A stretch of DNA of 39,979 bases from Cytophagales bacterium CG12_big_fil_rev_8_21_14_0_65_40_12 (GTDB lineage: Bacteria; Bacteroidota; Bacteroidia; Cytophagales; Cyclobacteriaceae): contig PCUU01000071.1 in the NCBI GenBank assembly GCA_002786855.1, forward strand, positions 1 to 39,979. The letters run 5' to 3'. Positions 8,550 to 17,241 of this stretch are shown in pieces; positions within the stretch are counted from its first letter, which is position 1, and the number at the start of each line of letters is the position of its first letter. The notes beneath the pieces were generated by a model. That model did no database searches. It saw nothing but the letters and a program-made list of their open reading frames with translations, and was not told where the DNA came from. Position numbers and translations under genes: made by a program.

Positions 8550-8571
8550 AGGCTTCATTATATTGAAGCCT
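8550..8571. promoter_or_regulatory. Inverted repeat upstream of the aminotransferase gene
   Basis: AGGCTTCA (8550-8557) and TGAAGCCT (8564-8571) are perfect 8-base arms around TTATAT. The repeat ends 14 bases before the ATG and immediately before TACTATTG (8576-8583), which is one base from the TAnnTTTG element. An operator is more likely than a terminator because no T-run follows. Confidence 0.45.
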
Positions 8572-8585
8572 GAAATACTATTGCT

Positions 8586-9821
8586 ATGAATACCCCTCAA
8601 CTCGATCTCAATTTTGTAAGAAGCTACTTTCCCGCTTTAAAAAGTGGTTTTGTCTACATGGACAATGCTGGAGGCTCTCAAACCCTTAAACCGGTTGTCG
8701 ATCGACTGTCGGAATACCTGCTCAATTACGATGTGCAGCATGGCGCTTCTTATGAAATTTCGCGTTTAGCCGTAGAAAAAGTAGACTACGCCACAAACGA
8801 AATGGCCAAGTTGATCAATGCAAATGACCCCAAAGAAATCGTCATGGGCCATTCCTCTACCATGATGTTTAGAATTTTGAGTCTAACCATTTCCAAAAAC
8901 TGGGAAGCTGGTGATGAAGTGATCACCACCAATTCCGAACATGAATCCAACTGTTCGCCATGGATGGATTTGCAAGAAAGAGGCATTGTGGTTAAAATCT
9001 GGAAGGTAAATCCCGATAGCCTTGAATTCGAAATTGAAGATCTTAAAAAACTACTTAGCCCAAAAACCAAATTGGTGACCATGGTGCATGCCTCCAATAT
9101 TTTAGGCACCATCAACCCTATTGCCGAAGTAGCCAAAGTGGTGCATCAAGGAGGCGCATTACTTTGCGTGGATGGTGTTGCGCTGGCTCCTCACCGCTTG
9201 GTAGATGTTCAAGCTTTGGATGTAGATTTTTATGTGTTCAGTTGCTATAAGGTATATGGCCCTCATTGCTCGCTGATGTATGGAAAACTACATTTACTGG
9301 AAGCCCTGGCGGGAATTAACCATTACTTTATCAACGAAGTACCCTATAAGCTGCAACCAGGGAATCGGAACTTTGAGCTCACTTACAGCATGGCTGGGCT
9401 GACGGATTATTTAAAAGAAGTCCACGACCATCATTATCCTAACGACACTAAGATTGACGACCAAGAAAAATTCCAAAAGAGCTTCGATTTATTCACAGCG
9501 CATGAAGAGCTTTTGGCCAATAGATTTATTGATTTCTTAAAGACTAAAAAATCCATCACCTTATTAGGTGTTCAAAGTGGTGATCGCAAAAAGAGAGTGC
9601 CTACCATTGCATTTCATCATGCGAGCTTGAAAAGCGAAGCCATTGTAAAGCAAGTTGACCCGCACCGCATCGGTATCCGTTTTGGTGATTTTTATGCCAA
9701 AAAACTAGTGCAATCCCTCAATCTAGAAGCCAAAGGCGGCCCAGTGCGCGTCAGCTTTGTGCATTATAACACATTGGAAGAAGTGGATAGATTGATTGGG
9801 GTTTTGGATAAATTTTTATAG
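8586..9821 (+). CDS. Class V aminotransferase / cysteine desulfurase-like protein
   Basis: A PLP enzyme of 411 residues in the class V aminotransferase fold, closest in style to the cysteine desulfurase-like VC1184 group. Visible features are the N-terminal YMDNAGGSQTLKPVV, H119 in NSEHESN, D196 in CVDGVALAPH, and the PLP lysine K222 in FSCYKVYGPH. The C-terminal substrate domain ends PVRVSFVHYNTLEEVDRL. No sulfur-carrier (SufU/SufE) or Fe-S assembly gene is adjacent, so a role in Fe-S biogenesis is not supported. The group lacks a well-established reaction. The gene stands alone between pirin and the KilA-N gene, with a candidate operator immediately upstream. Confidence 0.85.
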   Translation: MNTPQLDLNFVRSYFPALKSGFVYMDNAGGSQTLKPVVDRLSEYLLNYDVQHGASYEISRLAVEKVDYATNEMAKLINANDPKEIVMGHSSTMMFRILSLTISKNWEAGDEVITTNSEHESNCSPWMDLQERGIVVKIWKVNPDSLEFEIEDLKKLLSPKTKLVTMVHASNILGTINPIAEVAKVVHQGGALLCVDGVALAPHRLVDVQALDVDFYVFSCYKVYGPHCSLMYGKLHLLEALAGINHYFINEVPYKLQPGNRNFELTYSMAGLTDYLKEVHDHHYPNDTKIDDQEKFQKSFDLFTAHEELLANRFIDFLKTKKSITLLGVQSGDRKKRVPTIAFHHASLKSEAIVKQVDPHRIGIRFGDFYAKKLVQSLNLEAKGGPVRVSFVHYNTLEEVDRLIGVLDKFL

Positions 9822-9945
9822 TATCTGTTTGCCTTTTGAAATTAAAAAGTAACGGAATTGTAATAATAAATACTATTTTAGTTCAGCGTAAATTCTCAAG
9901 GCACAAAACCTAAGTAGTTTGAAAATACAGTAAAAGAACATAGCG

Positions 9946-10776
9946 GTGAATAAAAAATCTAAAATCATCGAAGTCCAAAGTATCCCGATATCAGTAATTA
10001 CTGAAAAAGGCAATGACTTTATATGCCTGACCGATATGGCCAAGGCAAAAGATGGAGATGCAAGAGCTGCCGATATTATAAAAAACTGGATTAGAACACG
10101 TACCACCCTTGAATTTTTAGGCACTTGGGAAGAGATGTATAACCCAAATTTTAAAGTGGTCGAATTTGACCACTTTAAAATGCAAGCGGGTTTACCCTCT
10201 TTCGTATTAAGCCCTGGTCAGTGGATTGATAAAACAGGGGCCATTGGTATATATGTGAATTCCGGCAGATACGGTGGGACTTTTGCTCACAAGGATATAG
10301 CCTTTGAGTTTGGTTCAGCCATTAGCCCTGTGTTCAAACTCTACCTTATAAAAGAGTATCAAAGGCTGAAAGAAGATGAAAACGATCGTTTACAACTTCA
10401 GTGGAACTTTCAACGCACTCTAGCGAAAGTTAATTACCATATTCATACCGATGCTATTAAAGAAAAACTACTCCCAATTAGCCTAAGCAAAGGCCAGATC
10501 AATTATGTTTACGCCAGTGAAGCTGATTTGCTGAACATGGCACTTTTTGGAAAAACAGCAAAGCAATGGAGAGAGGAGAACCCTGAGGCGGACGGTAATA
10601 TCCGTGACCAAGCTACTCTAGAACAATTGGTAGTGCTTTCCAATTTGGAGAGTATCAATGCCATGTTGATTCATCAAGGGTTAGGCCAGCCCAAACGACT
10701 AGGGCAACTCAACCAAATTGCCATCACACAAATGACTTCTTTGCTCAACTCAAAGACAATTAAGAAACTGAACTAG
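9946..10776 (+). CDS. KilA-N domain protein
   Basis: A 276-residue protein whose N-terminal half is a KilA-N DNA-binding domain (about 10-140): ICLTDMAKAK, IIKNWIRTRTTLEFLGTWE, NPNFKVVEFD, then AGLPSFVLSPGQWIDKTGAIGI and the closing AFEFGSAISPVFKLYLIKEY. The C-terminal half (about 140-276) is helical and not recognised beyond its occurrence in such proteins. KilA-N proteins are common in phages and in mobile or accessory regions, usually as putative DNA-binding regulators. The start is GTG 9946, with no in-frame ATG before the domain. No phage genes flank it. The coding region contains a long inverted repeat (10148-10181). Function is unknown. Confidence 0.82.
   Translation: MNKKSKIIEVQSIPISVITEKGNDFICLTDMAKAKDGDARAADIIKNWIRTRTTLEFLGTWEEMYNPNFKVVEFDHFKMQAGLPSFVLSPGQWIDKTGAIGIYVNSGRYGGTFAHKDIAFEFGSAISPVFKLYLIKEYQRLKEDENDRLQLQWNFQRTLAKVNYHIHTDAIKEKLLPISLSKGQINYVYASEADLLNMALFGKTAKQWREENPEADGNIRDQATLEQLVVLSNLESINAMLIHQGLGQPKRLGQLNQIAITQMTSLLNSKTIKKLN
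10148..10181. repeat. Inverted repeat with 14-base perfect arms inside the KilA-N gene
   Basis: ATTTTAAAGTGGTC (10148-10161) and GACCACTTTAAAAT (10168-10181) are perfectly complementary around GAATTT. The repeat encodes the NFKVVEFDHFKM part of the KilA-N domain. It could be a DNA-binding site, an mRNA hairpin, or a chance product of codon choice. Confidence 0.6.
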
Positions 10777-10809
10777 TCGAATTAGAAGACTCATGAAAAT
10801 AGGTCTAAA

Positions 10810-11238
10810 ATGAAACCTCTGATATTACTGCTTTTTCTTGTTGCTGGAAACGCATTATATGGTTCTATCAAACTAGATACCATCGCGAATTGGCAAATTT
10901 ATTATGATTCAGAATTGATCACTTCAGGCAATGAATATGCACATAGAGTTCCCGATACTGGTGTCCTTAAATTTGGTGAGGAAAGAAAAAATCTAGTAAT
11001 CCATTATGGATATGATTTTGATAAACCAGAATGGCGTGAGATTACTATCAAATCTGGAGATGAGATAATCTACAGCGCCAAAGAGGAATTAAAAGACAAC
11101 CATCCTGCAAAAATAGATTTTTCAAAAATCAGACAAATAGGCGAAGGGAAAATTAAGGGGATTCAAGTCTACTATTCGGATGATATTACTACTGAAAAAA
11201 ATAGATTGATCAGTAAGATTAACTTGATTTACCCTTAA
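10810..11238 (+). CDS. Small secreted protein of unknown function
   Basis: A 142-residue protein that I do not recognise. It starts with a probable signal peptide (MKPLILLLFLVAGNALYGS), and the mature part is rich in charged and aromatic residues with an alternating beta-like pattern (NWQIYYDSELI, EWREITIKSGDEIIY, IKGIQVYYSD). There are no cysteines and no second hydrophobic segment, so it is probably periplasmic. It lies 33 bases after the KilA-N gene and may be co-transcribed with it. It ends at a clear bidirectional terminator shared with sodA. The coding signature (start, signal peptide, terminator position) makes a real gene likely even without a known family. Confidence 0.7.
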   Translation: MKPLILLLFLVAGNALYGSIKLDTIANWQIYYDSELITSGNEYAHRVPDTGVLKFGEERKNLVIHYGYDFDKPEWREITIKSGDEIIYSAKEELKDNHPAKIDFSKIRQIGEGKIKGIQVYYSDDITTEKNRLISKINLIYP

Positions 11239-11242
11239 CAAA

Positions 11243-11270
11243 AAAACCACCCCTTTTCAGAGGTGGTTTT
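11243..11270. terminator. Bidirectional rho-independent terminator
   Basis: AAAACCACC (11243-11251) pairs with GGTGGTTTT (11262-11270) around a 10-base loop. The A-run on the left and T-run on the right give a T-tail on either strand. It lies between the convergent small secreted-protein gene and the superoxide dismutase gene and can serve both. Confidence 0.82.
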
Positions 11271-11294
11271 CCATTATAATCAAGATTTAGCATC

Positions 11295-11900
11295 TTACTT
11301 TCCTGCGTTGAAGCGTTTATTTACTTCGTCCCAGTTAATAACGTTAAAGAAGGCTGCAATATAATCAGGTCTTCTGTTCTGGTAATTGAGGTAATAGGCA
11401 TGTTCCCAAACATCGAGGCCTAAAATTGGAGTACCTCCGCAACCCACATTGGGCATTAGCGAATTGTCTTGGTTAGCAGAAGAACAAACCTCTACTTTTC
11501 CGCCAGCATGTACACAAAGCCAAGCCCAACCCGAACCGAATCGAGTAGCCGCAGCTTTCGAGAATGCTTCTTTAAAACCATCGAATGAGCCATAAGCCGC
11601 ATTGATAGCCTCTGCTAATTCTCCTGTAGGTTGCCCGCCACCATTTGGCGACATTACCGTCCAAAATAAGCTATGGTTGTAAAAACCACCACCATTGTTT
11701 CTAACAGCAGCGTTGTCGGTATGATTGGCCAAAAGCTCTTCGATACTTTTGCCCTCCATGTCTGTGCCAGCAATGGCAGCATTCAAATTATTAGTATAGC
11801 CAGCATGGTGCTTGTCGTGATGGATCTCCATCGTTCTTGCATCTACATGTGGTTCAAGTGCGTCAAACGCGTATGGTAAATCTGGAAGTTTAAAAGCCAT
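11295..11900 (-). CDS. sodA: Superoxide dismutase, Fe/Mn family
   Basis: Dismutates superoxide to hydrogen peroxide and oxygen. Metal ligands are visible at H27 (EIHHDKHH), H76 (FYNHSLFW), D163 and H167 ([18 protein letters not shown]). The second-shell glutamine sits in the C-terminal domain at Q144 (SANQDN), and with GSGWAWL this resembles the Mn or cambialistic type rather than the Fe type, though the metal cannot be settled from sequence. At 201 residues it is of normal length, and the absence of a signal peptide indicates a cytoplasmic enzyme. It is followed by a terminator and appears monocistronic. Confidence 0.95.
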   Translation of the reverse strand: MAFKLPDLPYAFDALEPHVDARTMEIHHDKHHAGYTNNLNAAIAGTDMEGKSIEELLANHTDNAAVRNNGGGFYNHSLFWTVMSPNGGGQPTGELAEAINAAYGSFDGFKEAFSKAAATRFGSGWAWLCVHAGGKVEVCSSANQDNSLMPNVGCGGTPILGLDVWEHAYYLNYQNRRPDYIAAFFNVINWDEVNKRFNAGK

Positions 11901-11933
11901 TTTATATCTATTTAAAAATTCAACAAAAATTTA

Positions 11934-12383
11934 TTACGGTCTTAATTTAGAAAAAAACTCTTTGAGTAGTGCCTCGCTCTCCTTTTCCAACAAGCCAGCT
12001 ACGACTTCTGTTTTCGGATGGAGCAAGTTTTTTTGGTGTTGGCTGAAGCCACGCTTTTCATCGCTAGCCGCATACACCAATTTTCCTAACTGTGCCCAAT
12101 ATTGTGCTCCTGCACACATGGTGCATGGCTCTAGTGTAACATATAATGTGCACTCTTTCAAATATTTTGCCCCTAAATAATTAAAGGCAGACGTCAATGC
12201 CAACATTTCGGCATGCGCAGTTACATCATTTAGTTGCTCGGTTTGATTATGTGCCCTGGCAATGATCCGCTTTTCGGCCACTACTACGGCCCCAACGGGC
12301 ACCTCGCCTTTTTCGAAAGCCAATTTAGCTTGTTTCAAGGCCTCACCCATGAAAAACTCGTCTTTATGTACGGATAGTTCCAA
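11934..12383 (-). CDS. tadA: tRNA-specific adenosine deaminase
   Basis: Deaminates the wobble adenosine of tRNA-Arg(ACG) to inosine. The zinc deaminase motifs are HAEMLAL (His ligand and catalytic Glu) and PCTMCAGA (two Cys ligands), with GEVPVGAVVV and AHNQTEQLNDVTAHAE typical of TadA. The N-terminal HKDEFFMGEALKQA matches the usual beginning of the family. Because this lies before the first in-frame ATG (12350) and no ATG exists upstream before the stop, TTG at 12383 is the likely start. The gene is divergent from aspS across about 125 bases. A guanine deaminase alternative is less likely given the motif set and length of 149 residues. Confidence 0.9.
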   Translation of the reverse strand: MELSVHKDEFFMGEALKQAKLAFEKGEVPVGAVVVAEKRIIARAHNQTEQLNDVTAHAEMLALTSAFNYLGAKYLKECTLYVTLEPCTMCAGAQYWAQLGKLVYAASDEKRGFSQHQKNLLHPKTEVVAGLLEKESEALLKEFFSKLRP

Positions 12384-12509
12384 ATTTCTTAAAGTTTTGG
12401 TTCAACGGCCCAATAACAGCCAATATTTACGCAACGATTGCAGCATAATATTAGCCCCATTTGCTAAAACAATTGCTAAATTTACCGCTCATTTTTATTG
12501 AAGCATACG

Positions 12510-14255
12510 ATGTTAAGAACGCATACTTGTGGCGAATTAAGAGAAAGTAATATCAACGAGCAGGTAACACTTTGCGGATGGGTTCAGCGCCAACGCGATA
12601 AAGGTGGCCTTATGTGGATTGATTTAAGGGACCGATACGGCATTACTCAGCTTTCTTTCGAAGAAGGGGTGAGCACTCCCGAAGTATTGGAAACCGCCAG
12701 AAAATCGGGAAGAGAATTCGTGGTTAAAGCCACTGGAACGGTCGTAGAGCGCTTTTCTAAAAATGACAAAATCCCAACTGGAGCAATAGAAATTAAGGTT
12801 GAAAACCTTGAAATTTTGAACGCTTCTAAAGTTCCTCCATTCTTGATCGAGGATGATACTGACGGTGGCGAAGAACTTCGCATGAAGTACCGCTATTTAG
12901 ATTTGAGAAGAAATGAAGTGAGAAGCAAACTTCAACTTCGCTCTAAATTGGCCATGGCCGTTCGCAATTACCTCGACCAACAAAATTTTATTGAGGTAGA
13001 AACGCCTGTACTCATCAAGTCTACCCCAGAAGGAGCCCGTGATTTCGTGGTGCCATCGCGCATGAACCAAGGCGAATTCTACGCTTTACCTCAATCGCCT
13101 CAAACCTTTAAGCAATTGCTAATGGTTTCCGGTTTCGATCGTTATTTCCAAATCGTGAAATGTTTTAGGGACGAAGATTTAAGGGCCGATCGTCAGCCTG
13201 AGTTCACGCAAATAGACTGTGAAATGTCCTTCATTTCGCAAGAAGATATTCTCAATACTTTCGAGGGATTAACCCGCCATTTATTCTCCACCGTTCGTGG
13301 TGTTGAATTGGGTGAATTCCCAAGAATGACCTTTGACACGGCAATGACCAAATACGGAAACGACAAACCAGACATCCGTTTTGGTATGGAGTTTTTTGAA
13401 TTGAATGATTTAGCACAAAACAAAGGCTTTGGCGTTTTCGATGCCGCTGAATTAGTGGTTGGAATTTGTGCCGAAGGTTGTGGCGAGTATACCCGCAAAC
13501 AATTAGATGCTTTGACTGACTTTGTAAAACGTCCACAAATTGGTGCTAAGGGCTTGGTTCATGTTAAATGCAACGAAGACGGTACTTTCAAATCTTCTGT
13601 AGATAAATTCTACAGCCAAGAAGACCTTAAAGCTTGGGCAGACAGAGCTGGAGCAAAACCTGGTGATTTACTTTTGATTTTGAGTGGATCGGCAAACGAG
13701 GCACGCAAGCAAATGAGTGAATTACGTTTGCAAATGGGTAAAGAATTGGGCTTAAGAGATAAAACTACCTTCCAACCACTTTGGGTAGTAGACTTCCCTT
13801 TATTAGAGTGGGATGAAGAAAGCAAACGCTTCCACGCCATGCACCACCCATTCACTTCTCCAAAAACAGAGGATATTGCTTTGCTTGATACTGACCCTGG
13901 AAAAGTAAGGGCCAATGCCTATGATTTGGTCATCAATGGCGTTGAAATTGGTGGCGGGTCTATCAGGATCCATGATAAAACCACTCAACAATTAATGTTC
14001 AAACACTTAGGCTTTACCGAAGAGGAAGCGAAAGCTCAGTTTGGATTCTTGATGGATGCGTTCGAATTTGGTGCGCCTCCACATGGCGGTATTGCCTTTG
14101 GTTTCGATAGGCTTTGTGCCATGTTTGGTGGGTCAGATAGTATCAGAGATTACATCGCCTTCCCGAAAAACACTTCTGGTCGAGACGTAATGATTGATTC
14201 TCCTTCTAACATCGATGAGGCTCAATTGAAAGAATTAGGGATTAAACTGCGTTAG
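12510..14255 (+). CDS. aspS: Aspartyl-tRNA synthetase
   Basis: Class II synthetase charging tRNA-Asp. The N-terminal OB-fold anticodon-binding domain opens with [12 protein letters not shown] and [14 protein letters not shown]. The catalytic domain shows [19 protein letters not shown] (motif 2) and [15 protein letters not shown] (motif 3), with a bacterial GAD insertion domain between. It is 581 residues long, normal for bacterial AspRS. I chose ATG 12510 over the in-frame TTG at 12498 because homologues begin [10 protein letters not shown]. The discriminating-versus-nondiscriminating type cannot be settled here. It is separated by 129 bases, including an inverted repeat, from the signalling genes that follow. 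Confidence 0.97.
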   Translation: MLRTHTCGELRESNINEQVTLCGWVQRQRDKGGLMWIDLRDRYGITQLSFEEGVSTPEVLETARKSGREFVVKATGTVVERFSKNDKIPTGAIEIKVENLEILNASKVPPFLIEDDTDGGEELRMKYRYLDLRRNEVRSKLQLRSKLAMAVRNYLDQQNFIEVETPVLIKSTPEGARDFVVPSRMNQGEFYALPQSPQTFKQLLMVSGFDRYFQIVKCFRDEDLRADRQPEFTQIDCEMSFISQEDILNTFEGLTRHLFSTVRGVELGEFPRMTFDTAMTKYGNDKPDIRFGMEFFELNDLAQNKGFGVFDAAELVVGICAEGCGEYTRKQLDALTDFVKRPQIGAKGLVHVKCNEDGTFKSSVDKFYSQEDLKAWADRAGAKPGDLLLILSGSANEARKQMSELRLQMGKELGLRDKTTFQPLWVVDFPLLEWDEESKRFHAMHHPFTSPKTEDIALLDTDPGKVRANAYDLVINGVEIGGGSIRIHDKTTQQLMFKHLGFTEEEAKAQFGFLMDAFEFGAPPHGGIAFGFDRLCAMFGGSDSIRDYIAFPKNTSGRDVMIDSPSNIDEAQLKELGIKLR

Positions 14256-14339
14256 GCAGCCATTCCTATATATCTGATTTCGAAGGCTATCCGTATTGTT
14301 TAATTTGTAAATTCGGACTTTGATTGAAGGCCAAAGCGC

Positions 14340-14364
14340 CTGCTGTAGTCTATAAGTACAGCAG
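14340..14364. promoter_or_regulatory. Inverted repeat before the SpoIIE-type phosphatase gene
   Basis: CTGCTGTA (14340-14347) and TACAGCAG (14357-14364) are perfect 8-base arms around a 9-base spacer. The repeat is 20 bases before the ATG at 14385 and has no T-run after it, so an operator or 5-prime leader hairpin fits better than a terminator for aspS. Confidence 0.45.
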
Positions 14365-14384
14365 CTAGAACAGATCAAATTCAA

Positions 14385-16451
14385 ATGAAAGGTAAGCTAA
14401 CACCTAGATTCTATATGCGATTCAGTTTCGCCATAGCCTTGTTGCTATGGCTGGCGCTTACGCTTTTAGATGTATTGCAGGTGCTAGCCTCACGCAGTCA
14501 GGTAGATTTGGGTCTGTCGCCATTGGTGCCGCTTTTATTGATCGATCTGTTTTTTCTCTTCGTAGGGTTTCATTTTCGGTTCAGGATCAAGAAAATCGAA
14601 AGCGGAAATTTCATTGATTTTCTTTGGCAAGTATTTGCCATTGGCTTATTGGCTACCCTTATTTCGTTGGCAATAGGTTTGTTCAAAGAGTCTATAGACG
14701 GCTCAGCTTTAGCGAATAATCCATTTCTGGACGCTGTGCTTTATAGTATCCGTTTTGGCTTAATTTCAATTTTCCTTATCTCCACTTTTACGGTTTGGAA
14801 AAAGCTCATCCTTTATCAAAAGTCAAAACGACTTTTGATTTGGTGGAACATCTTTGAAGGAACAATCCTCCTTTCCATTTTCTATAATTTCACAGGCCAA
14901 GTTTTTCAAGAGAGTGCTGTTTTTCAGGTGCTTTTTGGAGCAATGGCGCTCATGGGGCTTATTCTTTCTGCCAATTTAAAATGGGTGGCTTATCTCAATT
15001 TTAAACAAAAGTGGAAAAGCATTTTATTGATTCTTTTGGTGGCCATTTATTTGGGCTACTTTTTTACCTCCATCTATGTTCCTGGCGCTGATACTCCAGA
15101 CATGCTGGCGCCAATCGACAATCTATTTATTTTGTCGCTCTTTGTTTTCTTGCTTTTCTACAGCATTTTCTCACTCCTTGTCATCGTTTTTAACCTTCCT
15201 ACCTCTTCTGTTTTTGAGAAGAAAATGGAAGAGGCGATCAATTTCCAGCGACTGAGCCAATCCATTCAACAAGGGGAAAATGAAAATCAAATCTTCGACA
15301 TTTTATTGGCGAGCTCGATGAGCGCGGTATATGCCGATGCGGGCTGGTTAGAAATTGAAAGAAGGGGTTCCGATGAACCTGAAATCCGAAGAAAGAACAT
15401 TAGCCCAACCAATAGGCTTGAAGTGCTCAGCCAAATTAGCTTGAGCAAGCAGAAAACGGTACTCAAAAATCCACTTTCCAAGGCGAGCATCCATGACCAA
15501 ACGCTGGTGGTGTTGAAGAAAACGAATTTCAAATCTGCACTTATTGTTCCATTGGCCATTCAGGAAGAAATAGTGGGCAAAATGTACTTGGTGAACGAGC
15601 TAAGCGATGGCTTTAACAAAGAGATGATCAACATCATCAACACCTTCGCAAGCCAAGCCAGCATCTCCATTGAAAACTTTAGGCTTTTGGGCGAAGCTTT
15701 AGAAAACGAGCGATATAAAAAGGAATTAAACATTGCCAAGAAAGTACAAAGAGCCTTGCTACCAACGCAGCTTGACCATGATGATGCCTTTCAAATCCAT
15801 GCCTTTACCCAAGCTGCTGCCGAAGTTGGGGGTGATTATTACGATACTTTTAGATTAGGTGAGCACAAGTTCGCTGTGGTAATTGGTGACGTTTCTGGAA
15901 AAGGAACTTCAGCAGCATTTCACATGTCGCAAATGAAGGGGATTTTTCAAAGCCTTGTTCAGCTGGATTTGTCAGCCACTGAATTTTTAGTCAAGGCCAA
16001 TAAAGCTTTGAGTGCTTGTTTGGAAAAAACTTCATTCATCACGCTTACCTACTTCGTAATCGATACCAAAAAGAAAAGTCTTGAATTCTCGAGAGCAGGC
16101 CATTGTCCAACGCTTTATTACTCAAGCAAAAATGGCAAGGCCGAATTTTTAGAGAATAAAGGCTTAGGATTGGGCATCCTTCGCAATGATAATTTCAAGC
16201 ACTATGTGTTCAAAAATGAGATGGCTTTTCAAAAGGATGATGTCTTGGTGCTATACACCGATGGCATTTCTGAGGCGGCCAATCATGATGGTGAGGAATT
16301 TGGGTATGATCGTATGGAACGTATTTTGAATGAAAATGCTAAGTATGATGCCGTTTCTATTCAAAAAATGATGATTCAAAAGCTCTATGAGTTTTGCGAG
16401 AATAAAGATTTAGATGATGACTACACGATGGTAGTGATCAAGTTTAAATAA
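14385..16451 (+). CDS. Membrane-bound SpoIIE/RsbU-type PP2C phosphatase with GAF domain
   Basis: A 688-residue signalling protein. About eight hydrophobic segments occupy residues 12-270, followed by a GAF-like sensor region (about 295-435) and then a SpoIIE-type PP2C phosphatase (about 455-688). Catalytic metal-binding residues are visible: D484 in VGGDYYD, D502 in GDVSGKG, the YTDGISEA motif, and the final DDDYTMVVIKF. By family knowledge it should dephosphorylate a Ser-phosphorylated STAS protein. The obvious candidate is encoded 21 bases downstream. The membrane part has no named sensor fold that I recognise, so the signal is unknown. Together with the next two genes it forms a partner-switching module. 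Confidence 0.9.
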   Translation: MKGKLTPRFYMRFSFAIALLLWLALTLLDVLQVLASRSQVDLGLSPLVPLLLIDLFFLFVGFHFRFRIKKIESGNFIDFLWQVFAIGLLATLISLAIGLFKESIDGSALANNPFLDAVLYSIRFGLISIFLISTFTVWKKLILYQKSKRLLIWWNIFEGTILLSIFYNFTGQVFQESAVFQVLFGAMALMGLILSANLKWVAYLNFKQKWKSILLILLVAIYLGYFFTSIYVPGADTPDMLAPIDNLFILSLFVFLLFYSIFSLLVIVFNLPTSSVFEKKMEEAINFQRLSQSIQQGENENQIFDILLASSMSAVYADAGWLEIERRGSDEPEIRRKNISPTNRLEVLSQISLSKQKTVLKNPLSKASIHDQTLVVLKKTNFKSALIVPLAIQEEIVGKMYLVNELSDGFNKEMINIINTFASQASISIENFRLLGEALENERYKKELNIAKKVQRALLPTQLDHDDAFQIHAFTQAAAEVGGDYYDTFRLGEHKFAVVIGDVSGKGTSAAFHMSQMKGIFQSLVQLDLSATEFLVKANKALSACLEKTSFITLTYFVIDTKKKSLEFSRAGHCPTLYYSSKNGKAEFLENKGLGLGILRNDNFKHYVFKNEMAFQKDDVLVLYTDGISEAANHDGEEFGYDRMERILNENAKYDAVSIQKMMIQKLYEFCENKDLDDDYTMVVIKFK

Positions 16452-16472
16452 AGGACGTATACAAAAGAGGCT

Positions 16473-16817
16473 ATGCTAGATATTTTACAATCTTCAGAAA
16501 ACAATTACATCTCCATTACCGTAACTGGTGATGCGGATGCGAGTTCATCTATTAAACTTGACAAGGCCATTCGCTGGGCATTCGATGAAAGTCTTCAAAA
16601 GATCATCATTGATTGTACTCATCTCAACTACATTTCTTCGGCTGGACTTGGCGTGTTCATGTCGTACATCGAAGAAATCAACCAAACCAATACCACATTT
16701 ATTATTTATGGACTATCCGAAAAGGTATTGAAGGTTTTTGGTATTCTGGGATTAGACCAACTATTAAAGATCGTAGGTACAAAAGAAGAGGCTTTAGCTC
16801 AAATAAATGGCATATAG
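16473..16817 (+). CDS. STAS-domain anti-sigma-factor-antagonist-like protein
   Basis: A 114-residue single STAS domain of the RsbV/SpoIIAA type. The phosphorylation loop DCTHLNYISSAGLGVFMSY carries Ser55/Ser56 at the expected position before AGLG. In known partner-switching systems the unphosphorylated form binds the anti-sigma kinase and is reset by a SpoIIE-type phosphatase, and genes for both flank it here. It overlaps the downstream kinase gene by 11 bases. No sigma-B homologue is in the window and Bacteroidota generally lack one, so the final output of the module is unknown. Confidence 0.88.
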   Translation: MLDILQSSENNYISITVTGDADASSSIKLDKAIRWAFDESLQKIIIDCTHLNYISSAGLGVFMSYIEEINQTNTTFIIYGLSEKVLKVFGILGLDQLLKIVGTKEEALAQINGI

Positions 16818-17226
16818 TTTTAACATACCGTACAGTAAAAACAAGCTCAGGCTCATGCGCAAGTTCGTCACAGACGTGCTGCACGAACATCACGTGTCTG
16901 ACATTGAAACCAACATGATGGTATTGGCAGTGGATGAAGTTTGCGCCAATATCATTATCCACGGGCAACCCTCCAACCTTGAAGACAATGTAAAGATTAC
17001 CATAAAGGTTGATCAAGATCGCGTGTGTTTTGAGATTGTCGATCAAGGAGCGGCATTCGATATTCTTAAATATTCAGAACCTATTATTGGTGACCTGATA
17101 AAAATGAAACAAAAAGGAGGCGTAGGTATAATGCTGGTGAAGAAAATCATGGATGAAATTGAATTCCAATCTGGCCCAAAGCAAAATATTCTAAGACTTT
17201 GCAAAAACGTTGAATTCGAAAAGTAA
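16807..17226 (+). CDS. RsbW-like serine kinase (HATPase_c)
   Basis: A 139-residue GHKL ATPase-fold protein of the RsbW/SpoIIAB type. The N box is E44-N48 in AVDEVCANIIIHG, the G1 box is VDQGAAFD (D79-x-G81), and the G2 box is KGGVGIMLVKKIMDEIEF from about 103. It should phosphorylate the STAS partner and sequester another protein. The start at 16807 overlaps the STAS gene by 11 bases, indicating translational coupling and equal stoichiometry. The stop is 15 bases before the first periplasmic PPIase gene, which suggests that the signalling and chaperone genes share transcripts. Confidence 0.88.
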   Translation: MAYSFNIPYSKNKLRLMRKFVTDVLHEHHVSDIETNMMVLAVDEVCANIIIHGQPSNLEDNVKITIKVDQDRVCFEIVDQGAAFDILKYSEPIIGDLIKMKQKGGVGIMLVKKIMDEIEFQSGPKQNILRLCKNVEFEK

Positions 17227-17241
17227 CTCGACTTACCCCCT

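Noticed and set aside
8786-9136. 116-codon reverse-strand frame inside the aminotransferase gene
   Set aside because: It lies wholly opposite a well-conserved PLP enzyme and shows only antisense codon bias.
9873-10124. 83-codon reverse-strand frame over the start of the KilA-N gene
   Set aside because: Hydrophobic antisense frame opposite a conserved domain, with no upstream promoter or family resemblance; read as a shadow.
12498-12509. TTG start for aspS
   Set aside because: The family N-terminus [10 protein letters not shown] begins exactly at the ATG at 12510.
14385-17226. Naming the module rsbU/rsbV/rsbW
   Set aside because: No sigma-B homologue is visible, and the output in this phylum is unknown, so only domain-level names are given.
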